The notes: a model not told the origin generated them from the letters alone. Positions 47,061-56,963 are shown, numbered from the stretch's first letter. The stretch: DNA of 58,282 bases from an uncultured Clostridia bacterium (GCA_945948915.1 CAMFCQ010000008.1:1-58282); one strand, 5' to 3'. Made by a program: numbers and translations.

Positions 47061-47984
47061 ATGGAAAATACCAAGAAGAAGGGCAACGATGGCGCTGCTT
47101 CCGTACATGCCATCCAGTCTGCCAGCGACCGTCTGTTTGATACGATCAACCTCCTCATTCTGATCGTGCTCTGCCTGATCGTCGTTTACCCGCTGTACTA
47201 TGTCGTGCTGGCGTCCATGACCGATCCGGCTGTTGTGCATACCGGCAAGCTGCTGCTCTATCCGGAGGCGCCCTACTTCAAGGGCTATGCCGAGGCGCTG
47301 GCGTATCCGCAGCTGATCTCTGGCTATGGCAATACCATCTGGTATACGGTGCTCAACGCCATCGTGGCCCTGTGCGCTACGATTCCGGCCGCTTACGCGC
47401 TCTCCCGCAGGGATCTGGTCGGCCGCCGCGTCGTCATGTTCCTGTTCACGTTCACCATGTTCTTCAACGGCGGCATCATTCCGATGTTCCTGACCATCAA
47501 GAGCCTGAAGATCTACAACACCGCCTGGGCGCTGGTGCTGCCCGCTGCGGTCAGCGTGTACAACCTGATCGTCTGCCGCTCCTTCTTTGAAAGCTCGCTC
47601 CCGCAGGAGCTGCTGGAGGCGGCGCAGATCGACGGCTGCAACGATTTCCGCTTCTTCTTCACGATGGCCATCCCGTTGTCCAAGACGATCATCGCCGTCA
47701 TGCTGCTCTACTATGCGACGGCCATGTGGAACACCTTCTTCAACGCCCTGATGTTCCTGCAGGACGAGTCGAAGATGCCGCTTCAGGTCGTGCTTCGCAA
47801 CCTGGTGCTGTCCAACCAGCTGAGCATGAGCGCCTCCGGCGCGGAGTTCGCTGAGAAGCAGAAGCTGGTCGATCAGCTCAAGTACGTCATCATCACCGTC
47901 TCTGCGGTGCCGCTGATGATCGTCTATCCGTTCGTGCAGAAGTATTTCGCCTCCGGCGTCATGCTCGGCGCGGTCAAGGGCTGA
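47061..47984 (+). CDS. ABC sugar transporter permease (LplC/YtcP type)
   Basis: 307 residues, six membrane helices. The start is ATG 47061 after AAAGGGGGA; the frame is open upstream through the end of the previous gene but without a start signal. The EAA loop ELLEAAQIDGCNDFRFFFTMAIPLSKTI is clear near residue 195. It pairs with the preceding permease. No ATPase gene is present, as is usual for this class, which borrows a shared MsmX-type ATPase. Confidence 0.92.
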   Translation: MENTKKKGNDGAASVHAIQSASDRLFDTINLLILIVLCLIVVYPLYYVVLASMTDPAVVHTGKLLLYPEAPYFKGYAEALAYPQLISGYGNTIWYTVLNAIVALCATIPAAYALSRRDLVGRRVVMFLFTFTMFFNGGIIPMFLTIKSLKIYNTAWALVLPAAVSVYNLIVCRSFFESSLPQELLEAAQIDGCNDFRFFFTMAIPLSKTIIAVMLLYYATAMWNTFFNALMFLQDESKMPLQVVLRNLVLSNQLSMSASGAEFAEKQKLVDQLKYVIITVSAVPLMIVYPFVQKYFASGVMLGAVKG

Positions 47985-48051
47985 TGGCAGCCTGCTCCCC
48001 TTGTTTCCCCGCTCACAGCCTGTGAGCAGAATATATTAAGGAGGAAGTACC

Positions 48052-49818
48052 ATGAAAAAGCTCGTCTCTCTGCTTGTCGTGACCGTGCTCATGCTCTGTT
48101 GCGTCATGCCCGCCTTCGCTGAACTCAGCCCGAAGACCCAGGAAGCCGTGGATGCCGGCCTCGTCGTTCTCGACGGCAGCCAGGGCACCACGATCATCAC
48201 CGATCCTGACGCCTTTGAGGCGAAGTACGGCAAGCTCAGCCTGCTGTTCATCAACGATGCCAGCCGCACCGTGCCGGTTGAGGAGCTGGCCATGGTCAAG
48301 CGCTGGGAAGCCGACACCGGCGTGCGCTTTGACTGGCAGATCATCCCGGCCGACGGCGCTCAGGAGAAGATCAACCTGATGCTGACCAGCGGCGAAGCGC
48401 TGCCGGATGCCTTCTTCAACTTCGGCGACGGCAAGTCCACCACCATCGTGGTCAACGCGCTGGGCCAGGATGTCTTCCTCCCGACGGAGGATCTGATCGC
48501 GGAGTATATGCCGACCCTGTCCAAGGTTCTGGAGGACAACCCGAACTACAAGCAGGAAGTCACCGCTCCGGACGGCCACACCTATGGCTTCCCGTACATT
48601 GAGCAGATGTTCGGTCTGGTTCTGACCCCGGGCCCGCTGCTCATCAACGAGACCTGGCTCAAGGCTGTCGGCAAGGAAATGCCGACCACCGTCGATGAGC
48701 TGACCGACGTGCTGCGCGCCTTCAAGGCCGCTGGCGACCTCAACGGCAACGGCGAGGCCGACGAGATCCCGATGGCGACCATCTTTGGCGCCGGCACCTA
48801 CGACACCTTCGGCTCCTATGACATGTTCTACCGCTTCACCGGCGCGTTCGGCTGCGAAGACACCGTCTGAGGCGGCTACGAGAATGCCAACCACCTGCGT
48901 CTGATCGACGGCAAGGTGACCTACACCGCCATCGACCCGTCCTTCGGCAAGACCGCGATGTATTTCCACACCCTGTTCACCGAGGGCCTGCTGAACAAGG
49001 ACTGCTTCGAGCCGATGACTGCCACCTCCACCAACTACACCAACAACGAGATCGCGCAGAATATTGCGAAGATCGGCGTCATGGGCGTGTGGAGCGACAT
49101 GTCCATCACCAACAACGATGTCCGTCATGAGTATGTCCCGATCCCGCAGCTGACCGGCGAGGCCGGCACCACCGGCAATGCCCTGAACTACTCCGAGCTT
49201 CAGGACGCCTGCAACAACGCCATCACCGTTGACTGCGAGTTCCCGGAAATCATCGCTGCCTTCACCGAGTACATGATCTCTGACCCGAAGCTGTCCGTGC
49301 AGTCCAACTGGGGCGCCATCGGCGGCAACTACTACGAGGATGAGAACGGCGTCATGCGCTTCAACCTCGACGAGAAGGGCGACATCATCACCGGCACCGA
49401 GCATGGCGACTTCGGCAACAACTTCGGCAAGGCCCGCGTGAACACCACCACCTGCCGCGGCTCCATGATCGTTCTGAACGAGTACTACCTGACCGACGAT
49501 CAGCCGGACGGCGTTGTGGAGTACACCTACGACGCCAAGAACCTGCTCGCCTTCCAGCGCGTTAACGGCAAGGACGCTGACCTGGAGAAGTACGACACCA
49601 TTCCGAAGGTCATGCTGACCAATGCTGAGCAGCAGGAGATCTCACGCCTGGTGGAGATCACCAACCCGATCGTCAAGAAGTACGTCCAGCAGTGGGTCAT
49701 CAACGGCAATGTTGACGCTACCTGGGACGCCTATGTGGCGGAGCTCAAGGGCGCCGGCATCGACCGCATTGTTGAGATCTATCAGACTGCTCTGGATCGC
49801 ATCAACGGCGCTTCCTGA
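48052..49818 (+). pseudogene. Sugar ABC transporter solute-binding protein interrupted by in-frame TGA
   Basis: LplA-like extracellular binding protein. The start is ATG 48052 after AAGGAGG; the signal peptide ends near AFA-EL. The first 272 codons are normal (LPDAFFNFGDG and GYPYIEQMFGL-like FPYIEQMFGLVLTPGPLL), then TGA at 48868-48870, and the same frame continues without any shift for 315 codons (GGYENANHLRLIDGKVTYTA to the end) up to a normal stop. Tryptophan (TGG) fits the place of the TGA. The window's other genes use TGA as a stop, so it is not recoded. It is either a recent pseudogene, a read-through gene or an assembly error. Strong terminator follows. Confidence 0.85.
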
Positions 49819-49834
49819 TCGAAAGTAAAACTTG

Positions 49835-49875
49835 GGCAGAGAAGGAAGGCTTGCCTTCCTTCTCTGCCTCTTTTT
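49835..49875 (+). terminator. Terminator of the sugar importer operon
   Basis: Near-perfect long stem GGCAGAGAAGGAAGGC (49835-49850) with GCCTTCCTTCTCTGCC (49853-49868), then TCTTTTT. It separates importer expression from the enzyme genes. Confidence 0.92.
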
Positions 49876-49933
49876 GATGACTGCGCACGCATTTGCGCGG
49901 CAAACCTACACATCCCATACGAGGTGAACGTCT

Positions 49934-51349
49934 ATGAGCACCCAAGGAAATCGTGATTATCGTCCTGCGTATCATTATGCTCCGCCTGCAGGCTGGATCA
50001 ATGATCCCAACGGACTGACCTATGAAAATGGCATTTGGCATCTGTTTGCCCAGCATTATCCCGATGCGCCTGTCTGGGGCCCGATGCACTGGATTCATGC
50101 CACGAGCACGGATCTGCTCAACTGGCAGGACCAGGGTATTGCGCTTGCGCCCGATGAAAAGCTGGGCGCGATTTTCTCCGGCAGCGCCGTCATCGACAGG
50201 GGCAATACCTCCGGTCTGGGGCACGGCGTTGACCCGATGATCCTGATGTACACTTCTCACGGCAAAAATGAGCAGCAGAGCATTGCCTACTCGGATGATC
50301 GGATGCACTTTACGCCGTATGAGGGCAACCCTGTGATTGCCAATACCGCGCAGAAGGATTTCCGCGATCCGAAGGTCATCCGCAATGACAAGCTGGGCTG
50401 CTGGACGGTCGTGATCGCTGCGGGCGACCATGTCGAGTTCCATGCGTCCGACGACCTGATTCACTGGCGCAAGACCGGCGAATTCGGCGCGAAGGAGAAC
50501 AGGCTGGGCGGCGTCTTTGAATGCCCGGATCTGTTCCCGCTGACGGCGCCCGACGGCTCGACCGTGTGGGTGCTCATCGCGAGCATGGCGCTGCAGGCTC
50601 CGTTTGGCGGTCACAGAACGCAATACTTCCTTGGTGCGTTTGACGGCGAGACGTTCCATGAGACGATTCCCGCACAGCATGCCAGGCTGCTGGATTCCGG
50701 CTATGACAACTATGCCGCCGTCACCTTCTTCGGCGCAGAGAAGCGCATGCTGCTGGGCTGGGGCATGGCCTGGGCCTATGCCGACAGGACGCCCACAAAT
50801 GAATTCTGCGGCGTGATGACCTATGCCCGCGAGCTGTCGCTGGTGGATACCGATGACGGGCTGCAGCTCTCGTCCGCCCCGGTGACGCCGGAATTTGATC
50901 TCAGGGAGATCGAAGCGCAGACGCCGCCGTCTCCGCTGCCGCGCCATTATGTGCCCAAAACGGTGGGCGAGCTGCCGGCCGATCTGTTCCATGTGCGCGT
51001 TGAGGCGGATCAGGCCTTTACGCTGGCCCTGTCCAACGAGGACGGCGAGGTGCTCAACGTGTCCATCAGCACCGAGCAGAAGCTGGTTGTGGATCGCAGC
51101 AAAGCCGGCAGGAGCGGCTTCAGCCCGATCTTTGATTCCGGTCTGTTTGCCGTCACCACGGCGCAGCGTACCGCGCGCGGCAAGGCGACCGTGGATATTT
51201 ACTTTGACCGGATGATCGCTGAGATCTTCACGGATCACGGCACGGTGTGCAACAGCACCGTCGTCTTCCCGGAGAAGCCGTACAGCAAGGCGACGCTCTG
51301 GGGCGAAGGAAAGCTCTATATCGGCGGCGTGAAGGAATCAGCCGATTGA
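49934..51349 (+). CDS. Glycoside hydrolase family 32 (beta-fructosidase)
   Basis: 471 residues, no signal peptide, so it acts in the cytoplasm on imported sucrose, sucrose-6-phosphate or fructo-oligosaccharides. The five-bladed propeller has the nucleophile motif WINDPNG near residue 22, the transition-state RDP in KDFRDPKVI near residue 142, and the acid/base glutamate in FECPDLF near residue 200; a C-terminal beta-sandwich follows. ATG 49934 comes six bases after GAGGTGA. All catalytic residues are intact, unlike the importer genes just upstream. Confidence 0.93.
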   Translation: MSTQGNRDYRPAYHYAPPAGWINDPNGLTYENGIWHLFAQHYPDAPVWGPMHWIHATSTDLLNWQDQGIALAPDEKLGAIFSGSAVIDRGNTSGLGHGVDPMILMYTSHGKNEQQSIAYSDDRMHFTPYEGNPVIANTAQKDFRDPKVIRNDKLGCWTVVIAAGDHVEFHASDDLIHWRKTGEFGAKENRLGGVFECPDLFPLTAPDGSTVWVLIASMALQAPFGGHRTQYFLGAFDGETFHETIPAQHARLLDSGYDNYAAVTFFGAEKRMLLGWGMAWAYADRTPTNEFCGVMTYARELSLVDTDDGLQLSSAPVTPEFDLREIEAQTPPSPLPRHYVPKTVGELPADLFHVRVEADQAFTLALSNEDGEVLNVSISTEQKLVVDRSKAGRSGFSPIFDSGLFAVTTAQRTARGKATVDIYFDRMIAEIFTDHGTVCNSTVVFPEKPYSKATLWGEGKLYIGGVKESAD

Positions 51350-51414
51350 TGTCGAAATGAAACGCCGGGCTTTGGCCTGGCGTGAACATACAAACAGCGA
51401 TGAGGTGAGCCGAA

Positions 51415-53214
51415 GTGGAACATATCTTTGATGCAAGAATCGCCCGCGTTGGCCAGGAGATGAAGCGGCTGTACATGTCGCTGTATCATGACGAGCATGC
51501 CTACGATTATTTTGTGAGCATGCTGCGCCGAAGCTATGGGGAAAGAAAAGCGCAGCTTCGCGCGCTGGACGAGGAGCGCCTTGCCAGGCCGGATTGGTTC
51601 AGGGAGCGCGGCGTGCTGGGCATGCTCATGTATACCCAGTGCTTCGGCGGCACGCTCAAGGGCGTGCAGAGCCATCTTGATTATCTGCAGGAAACCGGCG
51701 TCAATTATCTGCACCTGATGCCCCTGCTGGAGAGCCCCAGGGAGAAGAGCGACGGCGGCTATGCCGTGGCAGATTTCAGACGGGTTCAGCCGGAGCTGGG
51801 CACGATGGAGGATCTGGCGAGCCTTGCGGATGAATGCCACGAAAAGGGCATGGCGGTCTGCCTGGATTTTGTGATGAACCACACCAGTGAGGACCATGCG
51901 TGGGCCAAACGCGCGCGTGCGGGCGAGGTCGAGTATCAGCAGCGCTATTTCTTCTATGATGACTGGACGATTCCCAATCTCTACGAGGAGACGGTGCCGC
52001 AGGTCTTCCCGACGACTGCGCCGGGCAATTTTTCCTGGTGCGAAGAGGCGGGCAAGGTGGTCATGACCACGTTCTATCCCTATCAGTGGGATCTCAACTA
52101 CGCCAATCCGACGGTGTTCAACGACATGACGGACGATATGCTGTTCCTGTGCAATCAGGGCGTGGATGTCATCCGCCTGGACGCGACGCCCTATATCTGG
52201 AAGGAGCTGCACACCAGCTGCCGCAACCTGCCGCAGGTGCATACGCTGGTTCGCCTGATGCGCCTGGCCTGCGAGTGCGTCTGCCCGGGCGTGCTGCTGC
52301 TGGGCGAGGTGGTCATGGAGCCGTCCAAGGTTGTGCCGTATTTCGGCACGGTGGATGAGCCGGAGTGCCATATGCTCTACAACGTGACGACCATGGCCAG
52401 CACCTGGCACACCGTTGCGACCCGGGATGTGCGCCTGCTGCGCAGCCAGCTGGACAAGGTCTTTGCGCTGCCCAAGGCGTACACGTTCCTCAATTACCTG
52501 CGCTGCCACGACGACATCGGCTGGGGCCTGGATTACGATTACCTGCTCCGCTTTGGCCAGGGCGAGGTGCCGCACAAGCGCTATCTTAATGATTATCTGA
52601 CCGGCAAGTGGCCGGGATCGCCCGCCAGAGGCGAGCTCTACAACGACGATCCGCGTCTGGGCGATGCGCGCCTTTGCGGCACGACGGCCTCGCTGTGCGG
52701 CGCAGAGCAGGAGCCGGAGCAGGCGCTTCCCCGGATCGAGATGCTGCATGCGTTCCTGCTGACGCTCAGCGGCGTGCCGGTGCTTTACAGCGGCGACGAG
52801 ATCGGCCAGTTCAACGACTATACGTATCACGATGACGCGGTCAAGCGCGCGGACAGCCGCTATCTGCATCGCGGCGCCTTCAGATGGGAGGACGCCGAAA
52901 AGAGAAATGACCCTGCGCAGTGGCAGGGCAAGATCTACGGCAGGCTGGCGGCGCTGGTCAGGGCGCGCAGAGAAAACAGCATCTTTGATGCGCAGGCGGA
53001 TGTGTGGACGTTTGATACGGGCAGCGACCATGTGCTGGGCATCGGACGCTATTATAAGGGTGAAAAGCTGCTGGCGCTGTTCAATTTCGGCGATCAGGTA
53101 CAGCGCATCGCCCTAGACGGCGAGTATGAGGATCTGCTGCATGAAGGAAAGCGTGTGACCGGCAGCGCAGAGCTGCCTTCGGGCGGTTTTGCCTGGCTGA
53201 TCCATGAGCAATGA
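51415..53214 (+). CDS. GH13 amylosucrase-like enzyme
   Basis: 599 residues, the amylosucrase/sucrose-hydrolase branch of family GH13. The long helical N-terminus (about residues 1-75) and MLMYTQCFGGTLKGVQSHLDYL are typical of it. Catalytic residues: nucleophile Asp in VIRLDATPYIWKE, acid/base Glu in LLLGEVVMEP and stabilising Asp in RCHDDIGWG. It would split sucrose, releasing fructose and transferring glucose to glucan or water. GTG 51415 follows GAGGTGA. No signal peptide. The next gene overlaps its end or starts within 15 bases. Confidence 0.9.
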   Translation: MEHIFDARIARVGQEMKRLYMSLYHDEHAYDYFVSMLRRSYGERKAQLRALDEERLARPDWFRERGVLGMLMYTQCFGGTLKGVQSHLDYLQETGVNYLHLMPLLESPREKSDGGYAVADFRRVQPELGTMEDLASLADECHEKGMAVCLDFVMNHTSEDHAWAKRARAGEVEYQQRYFFYDDWTIPNLYEETVPQVFPTTAPGNFSWCEEAGKVVMTTFYPYQWDLNYANPTVFNDMTDDMLFLCNQGVDVIRLDATPYIWKELHTSCRNLPQVHTLVRLMRLACECVCPGVLLLGEVVMEPSKVVPYFGTVDEPECHMLYNVTTMASTWHTVATRDVRLLRSQLDKVFALPKAYTFLNYLRCHDDIGWGLDYDYLLRFGQGEVPHKRYLNDYLTGKWPGSPARGELYNDDPRLGDARLCGTTASLCGAEQEPEQALPRIEMLHAFLLTLSGVPVLYSGDEIGQFNDYTYHDDAVKRADSRYLHRGAFRWEDAEKRNDPAQWQGKIYGRLAALVRARRENSIFDAQADVWTFDTGSDHVLGIGRYYKGEKLLALFNFGDQVQRIALDGEYEDLLHEGKRVTGSAELPSGGFAWLIHEQ

Positions 53215-53228
53215 GGGGGAATGGCTGT

Positions 53229-54578
53229 ATGAAGGATTACAGACCCGGATATCACTATCTGCCCAGGAAAAACTGGATCAACGACCCCTGCGGTCTGATT
53301 CAGCATCAGGGCGTCTATCATCTGTTTCATCAGTACAATCCGCATGGATATCAGTGGGGCGATATGCACTGGGGCCATGCGACGAGCCTGGATCTTGTCA
53401 ACTGGAAGGAACAGAAGATTGCGCTGAAGCCGGATTTTGAACACGATGAAGAGCATTGCTTCACCGGAAGCGCCTATCATCTGCCGGACGGCCGCGCGGC
53501 CTTCTGCTATACCAGCATCAAGCTGGATCGCAAGCCGCAGCAGCGCTTTGCCTTCCCGACGGACGACAGCCTCGCAGAGCTTGTCCAGACGCAGGAAAAC
53601 ATGATGACGGACGCCGTGCATGAGCCGGGCATGGATGTGACGGAATGGCGCGATCCTGTCGTGCTCCGGCATGGAGAGGGCTATCTGATGGTACTGGGAT
53701 GCCGTCTGGGCAATGAAGGCGGCGCCTGCCTGCTCTATACCAGCGAGGACGGCGTGCACTTCGCGTATCACAGCGTACTGGCCCGGGGCGGGGATCCGGA
53801 CGAGCTCTCCTGGGAATGCCCCAACTTCATGCGCATGGGCGACAAGCATGTGCTGCTGTATTCGCCGTTCCGTCAGGCGCAGTATATCATCGGCACGCTG
53901 ACGGACGATCTGCGCTTCATACCGGAGGGCAGAGGCATCGTGGATGAAAGCGATGACAACGATGGCTTCTATGCGCCGCAGTCCTTCCGCGATGACAGGG
54001 GCAGGCAGCTGATCATCGGCTGGATGACCGACAGGTCCCGCGGGAAGTGGGAGGGCATTGAAGGCTGGTCCGGCTGCATGAGCCTGCCGCGTGAGGTGTA
54101 TCTGGAGGACGGCATCTTCAAGATGCGCGTGATCGATGAGGTGAACCAGCTGGCTGCGGACTGCGAGCAGGGCGAGCTGCCGGTCGTGGCCTGCAAGGCA
54201 GGCGAGCAGTATCGCCTGGTCATCGATGCCGAGCTGGAGCAAAGCGGCTGCATCACCTGCGAGCTGCTCGCTTCGCCGGACGGCGAGGAGAAGACCGTCG
54301 TTCAGCTTTTTGGAAACGGACGCCTGGTGCTGGACCGCAGCTGCGCCTCGAAGCATCCGGTGCATACCGGCCTGTCCGAGCGCCGCATTTCCCTGCCGCA
54401 GGGCAAGGCACATCTGGAAATCTATGTCGATCATTCCGTCATTGAGATTGGCGGAAACGGCGAGTGGATCTCCTCGCGCGTGTATCCCTCCCGCGAGGAT
54501 GCGCTCGAGCTGAATGTGCGCCTGGAGGGCGGAAAGGGCAGCTACGCGCTTTCCCAGATGAAGAATTGTGAGAAGTGA
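53229..54578 (+). CDS. Second glycoside hydrolase family 32 enzyme
   Basis: 449 residues, cytoplasmic. The nucleophile motif reads WINDPCG (usually WxNDPNG), then WRDPVVL and the acid/base WECPNFM. It is only distantly similar to the first GH32 gene, so the two probably differ in specificity, for instance sucrose against fructan oligomers. I chose ATG 53229, about nine bases after GAGGGGG; an ATG at 53211 overlaps the previous stop but has no clear site. Confidence 0.92.
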   Translation: MKDYRPGYHYLPRKNWINDPCGLIQHQGVYHLFHQYNPHGYQWGDMHWGHATSLDLVNWKEQKIALKPDFEHDEEHCFTGSAYHLPDGRAAFCYTSIKLDRKPQQRFAFPTDDSLAELVQTQENMMTDAVHEPGMDVTEWRDPVVLRHGEGYLMVLGCRLGNEGGACLLYTSEDGVHFAYHSVLARGGDPDELSWECPNFMRMGDKHVLLYSPFRQAQYIIGTLTDDLRFIPEGRGIVDESDDNDGFYAPQSFRDDRGRQLIIGWMTDRSRGKWEGIEGWSGCMSLPREVYLEDGIFKMRVIDEVNQLAADCEQGELPVVACKAGEQYRLVIDAELEQSGCITCELLASPDGEEKTVVQLFGNGRLVLDRSCASKHPVHTGLSERRISLPQGKAHLEIYVDHSVIEIGGNGEWISSRVYPSREDALELNVRLEGGKGSYALSQMKNCEK

Positions 54579-54599
54579 TCCGTGCAGGGAGGAAGCAGG

Positions 54600-55550
54600 A
54601 TGGGATATGATGTCGTCGCCCTCGGCGAACTGCTGATTGATTTTACGCCCGGGGCGCTCAGCGACCAGGGCAATCCGACCTTTGAAGCCAATCCCGGCGG
54701 CGCGCCGTGCAACGTGCTCTCCATGCTGGGACGCTTTGGCCACAAAACCGCCTTCATCGGCAAGGTGGGCGAGGATATGTTCGGCCGCATGCTGGCAAAC
54801 GCCATCACCGAATGCGGCATCAGCGCAGAGGGACTGCGCTTTGATCCGGACGTCAATACCACGCTGGCCTTCGTTCAGAAGCTGCCCAACGGCGATCGTG
54901 ACTTCTCCTTCTACCGCAAGCCGGGCGCGGATATGATGCTGCGCGAGGACGAGATCAGCGAGGAGATGATTGCGGGCGCGAGGATTTTCCACTTCGGCAC
55001 GCTGTCCATGACGCATCCCGGCGTGGAGGCTGCAACCAGGCGGGCCATTGGCTATGCAGAAAAGCATGGCGTTCTGCGTTCCTTTGACCCGAACCTGCGC
55101 GAACCGCTGTGGAAGGATCTGGAGGATGCCAGGCGCGCGATCCGCTATGGCCTTGCGCATTGCGATGTGCTGAAGATCTCCGACAACGAGATTCAGTGGC
55201 TGACGGGAGAAGAGGACTTCACAGCGGGTGTCAGTGCCCTGCGCTCGGCGTATGATATTCCGCTGATCCTCGTCTCCATGGGTCCGAACGGCAGCCGGGC
55301 CTATACGAAGGAGCTGATGGTCGAGGTGGGCGCACGCCTGAATCCCCATACCATCGAAACCACCGGCGCGGGGGATACCTTCTGCGCCTGCGTGCTGCAC
55401 GATGTGCTGGAAAACGGCCTTGAGACGTTCACCAGGGAGCGCCTTGAGCACATGCTCAATGTGGCCAATGCCGCGGCTTCCATTGTCACCACGCGCCGCG
55501 GCGCGCTGCGCGTGATGCCCACGCCGCAGGAGATTGAAGCCGTTTTGTGA
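54600..55550 (+). CDS. scrK: Fructokinase (PfkB family)
   Basis: 316 residues. ALGELLIDFTPG at the N-terminus and NPGGAPCNVLSMLGRFG form the substrate region; the C-terminal TIETTGAGDTFCACVLHDVLENG holds the anion-hole GAGD motif with the catalytic aspartate. It phosphorylates fructose released by the GH32 and GH13 enzymes. ATG 54600 follows GGGAGGAAG; a GTG at 54582 is too early. It ends the enzyme operon with a terminator hairpin. Confidence 0.9.
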   Translation: MGYDVVALGELLIDFTPGALSDQGNPTFEANPGGAPCNVLSMLGRFGHKTAFIGKVGEDMFGRMLANAITECGISAEGLRFDPDVNTTLAFVQKLPNGDRDFSFYRKPGADMMLREDEISEEMIAGARIFHFGTLSMTHPGVEAATRRAIGYAEKHGVLRSFDPNLREPLWKDLEDARRAIRYGLAHCDVLKISDNEIQWLTGEEDFTAGVSALRSAYDIPLILVSMGPNGSRAYTKELMVEVGARLNPHTIETTGAGDTFCACVLHDVLENGLETFTRERLEHMLNVANAAASIVTTRRGALRVMPTPQEIEAVL

Positions 55551-55563
55551 TGCGTTTCATGCG

Positions 55564-55615
55564 CATGCACCGGGAAGGCAGTCGCTCCGGTCTCTTGGCC
55601 GGCGGTGCATGTTTT
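55564..55615 (+). terminator. Terminator-like hairpin after scrK
   Basis: CATGCACCG (55564-55572) pairs with CGGTGCATG (55603-55611), followed by TTTT; the loop is long (30 bases) with some internal pairing. Confidence 0.6.
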
Positions 55616-55671
55616 GAGAAGCCCGGTTTTGATGGCCTGCCTGATCGATACTGATGAAGGAGGAGACAAAC

Positions 55672-56445
55672 ATGGCACAGGTACATTGCAATTTCTTTTC
55701 CTATTCGCTGGGATATCCTGTGGATATCGAAGTGATTCTTCCGTCGTTTACAGCCAGCGACATGGATAAGGCGCATACCCATGCGCTGCCGGCTAAATTC
55801 CCGGTGATCTATTTGCTTCACGGGTATTCCGGTGACTATCGGGCATGGCTGCGCTACACCAGCATTGAGCGTTATGCGGAGGAGCACCGCATTGCTGTGG
55901 TCACGATCTCCTGTCACAACAAGGCGTACCAAAACGCGCCGCTCGGCGAAAACTTCTATGATTTCCTGAACAGTGAGCTGCCTGAGTTTGTAGAGAACTA
56001 CTTCCCGATTTCCTCGGATCCCAAGGCGCGCTGCATTGCAGGGTTTTCCATGGGCGGCTACGGCGCACTGCTGCACGGCCTTCAGAATCCGGAGCGCTAC
56101 TGCGCCATCGGCGCCTTTGCGCCCGGAATTACGGAGGGGACGCCCAAGACAGATCCTGAAAGAATCATGAGAGCGGATCTGTATGCGGTGACGAATGCGG
56201 CGCTTGACTCCGGAAAGAAGCTGCCGGATCTGTTTATGTGCATCGGCGAGCGCGATTTCCTCTATGAACGCGTCACCCGCTATCATGAGACGTTCAAGGA
56301 CAAGTGGCATGGCGCCCGCTATCGATTTGACGATTTGCCGGGCTTTGAACACGAGTTTGCCTTCTGTGACAAAGAGGTTCTGGCGTTCATCGAATGGCTT
56401 GACCGGGATGATGTTTTCTCGAAGATGGCCAAGAACAAGGTGTGA
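55672..56445 (+). CDS. Alpha/beta-hydrolase esterase (tributyrin esterase/EstA type)
   Basis: 257 residues, no signal peptide. VIYLLHGYSGDYRAW gives the oxyanion region, GFSMGGYGAL the serine nucleophile, and FEHEFAF the histidine. Related enzymes remove acetyl groups from sugars or hydrolyse short-chain esters, including S-formylglutathione-like substrates. ATG 55672 after AAGGAGGAG. At the end of the sucrose/fructan locus it may deacetylate imported oligosaccharides, which is inference. Confidence 0.88.
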   Translation: MAQVHCNFFSYSLGYPVDIEVILPSFTASDMDKAHTHALPAKFPVIYLLHGYSGDYRAWLRYTSIERYAEEHRIAVVTISCHNKAYQNAPLGENFYDFLNSELPEFVENYFPISSDPKARCIAGFSMGGYGALLHGLQNPERYCAIGAFAPGITEGTPKTDPERIMRADLYAVTNAALDSGKKLPDLFMCIGERDFLYERVTRYHETFKDKWHGARYRFDDLPGFEHEFAFCDKEVLAFIEWLDRDDVFSKMAKNKV

Positions 56446-56526
56446 TGAACCGGACTGTATCCCATTGAGCGGACGCGATGCTGTTCTCGGATTCAGATGA
56501 CACATCTGTCCAAACTATATCAATAG

Positions 56527-56575
56527 AAAGAGCCGCACAGGACGCGCATTTCTGCGATTCCTGTGCGGCTCTTTT
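56527..56575. terminator. Bidirectional terminator between esterase and feo regulator
   Basis: Perfect 16-bp stem AAAGAGCCGCACAGGA (56527-56542) with TCCTGTGCGGCTCTTT (56559-56574), T-run on the plus side and A-run on the left; directly abuts the minus-strand stop. Confidence 0.92.
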
Positions 56576-56576
56576 C

Positions 56577-56942
56577 TCAGTTGTTCAGCTGTCTTTCCAG
56601 CGCCTGCAGGCTCTCCTCCTTCAAAACGCCCATAAGGCTTGTCACGGCCATCAGCGCCTCGTCCATCGGGAATCCGTCCCGGCGGATGAAGAGGAGCATG
56701 AGCTTGTCCCGCCGTGCCTCAAGCGCCTGTGCCGCGGCAAGCCCTGCATCCGTCAGACGCGCCCTGCCATAGCGCGCCTTCTCGATGAAGCCGCGCTCGA
56801 TCATCTGCTCCAGCATCCCGTGAACGCTGGGACGGGTGACGCCAAGGATGCGGGCGATGTTCTTGGAGGCGACGTCCTCACCCATGGTTGTCAGGGAGAG
56901 GACAGCCAGGAGAAAGCGGATCTGGTTGACGGTCAGGTTCAT
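56577..56942 (-). CDS. DtxR-like regulator of the feo cluster
   Basis: 121 residues. A winged helix-turn-helix (ASKNIARILGVTRPSVHGMLEQMIERGFIEKARYGRARLTDAG) is followed by a short helical domain, the plan of DtxR/MntR metal-dependent regulators. The usual metal-binding pattern (RH and E-x-x-EH near the C-terminus) is not clearly kept: ALMAVTSLMGVLKEESLQALE. It may sense metal differently or not at all. Encoded downstream of feoB and the small cysteine-rich gene, so probably a regulator of iron uptake. Start ATG 56942 is not strongly marked. Confidence 0.78.
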   Translation of the reverse strand: MNLTVNQIRFLLAVLSLTTMGEDVASKNIARILGVTRPSVHGMLEQMIERGFIEKARYGRARLTDAGLAAAQALEARRDKLMLLFIRRDGFPMDEALMAVTSLMGVLKEESLQALERQLNN

Positions 56943-56963
56943 GACGCATAAACGCTCCGTTTC

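Noticed and set aside
48868-48870. TGA read as selenocysteine or as tryptophan by a changed genetic code
   Set aside because: Many genes in the window end normally at TGA (for example asnS), and the site is in a binding protein with no selenoprotein homologue and no hairpin typical of SECIS directly after it.
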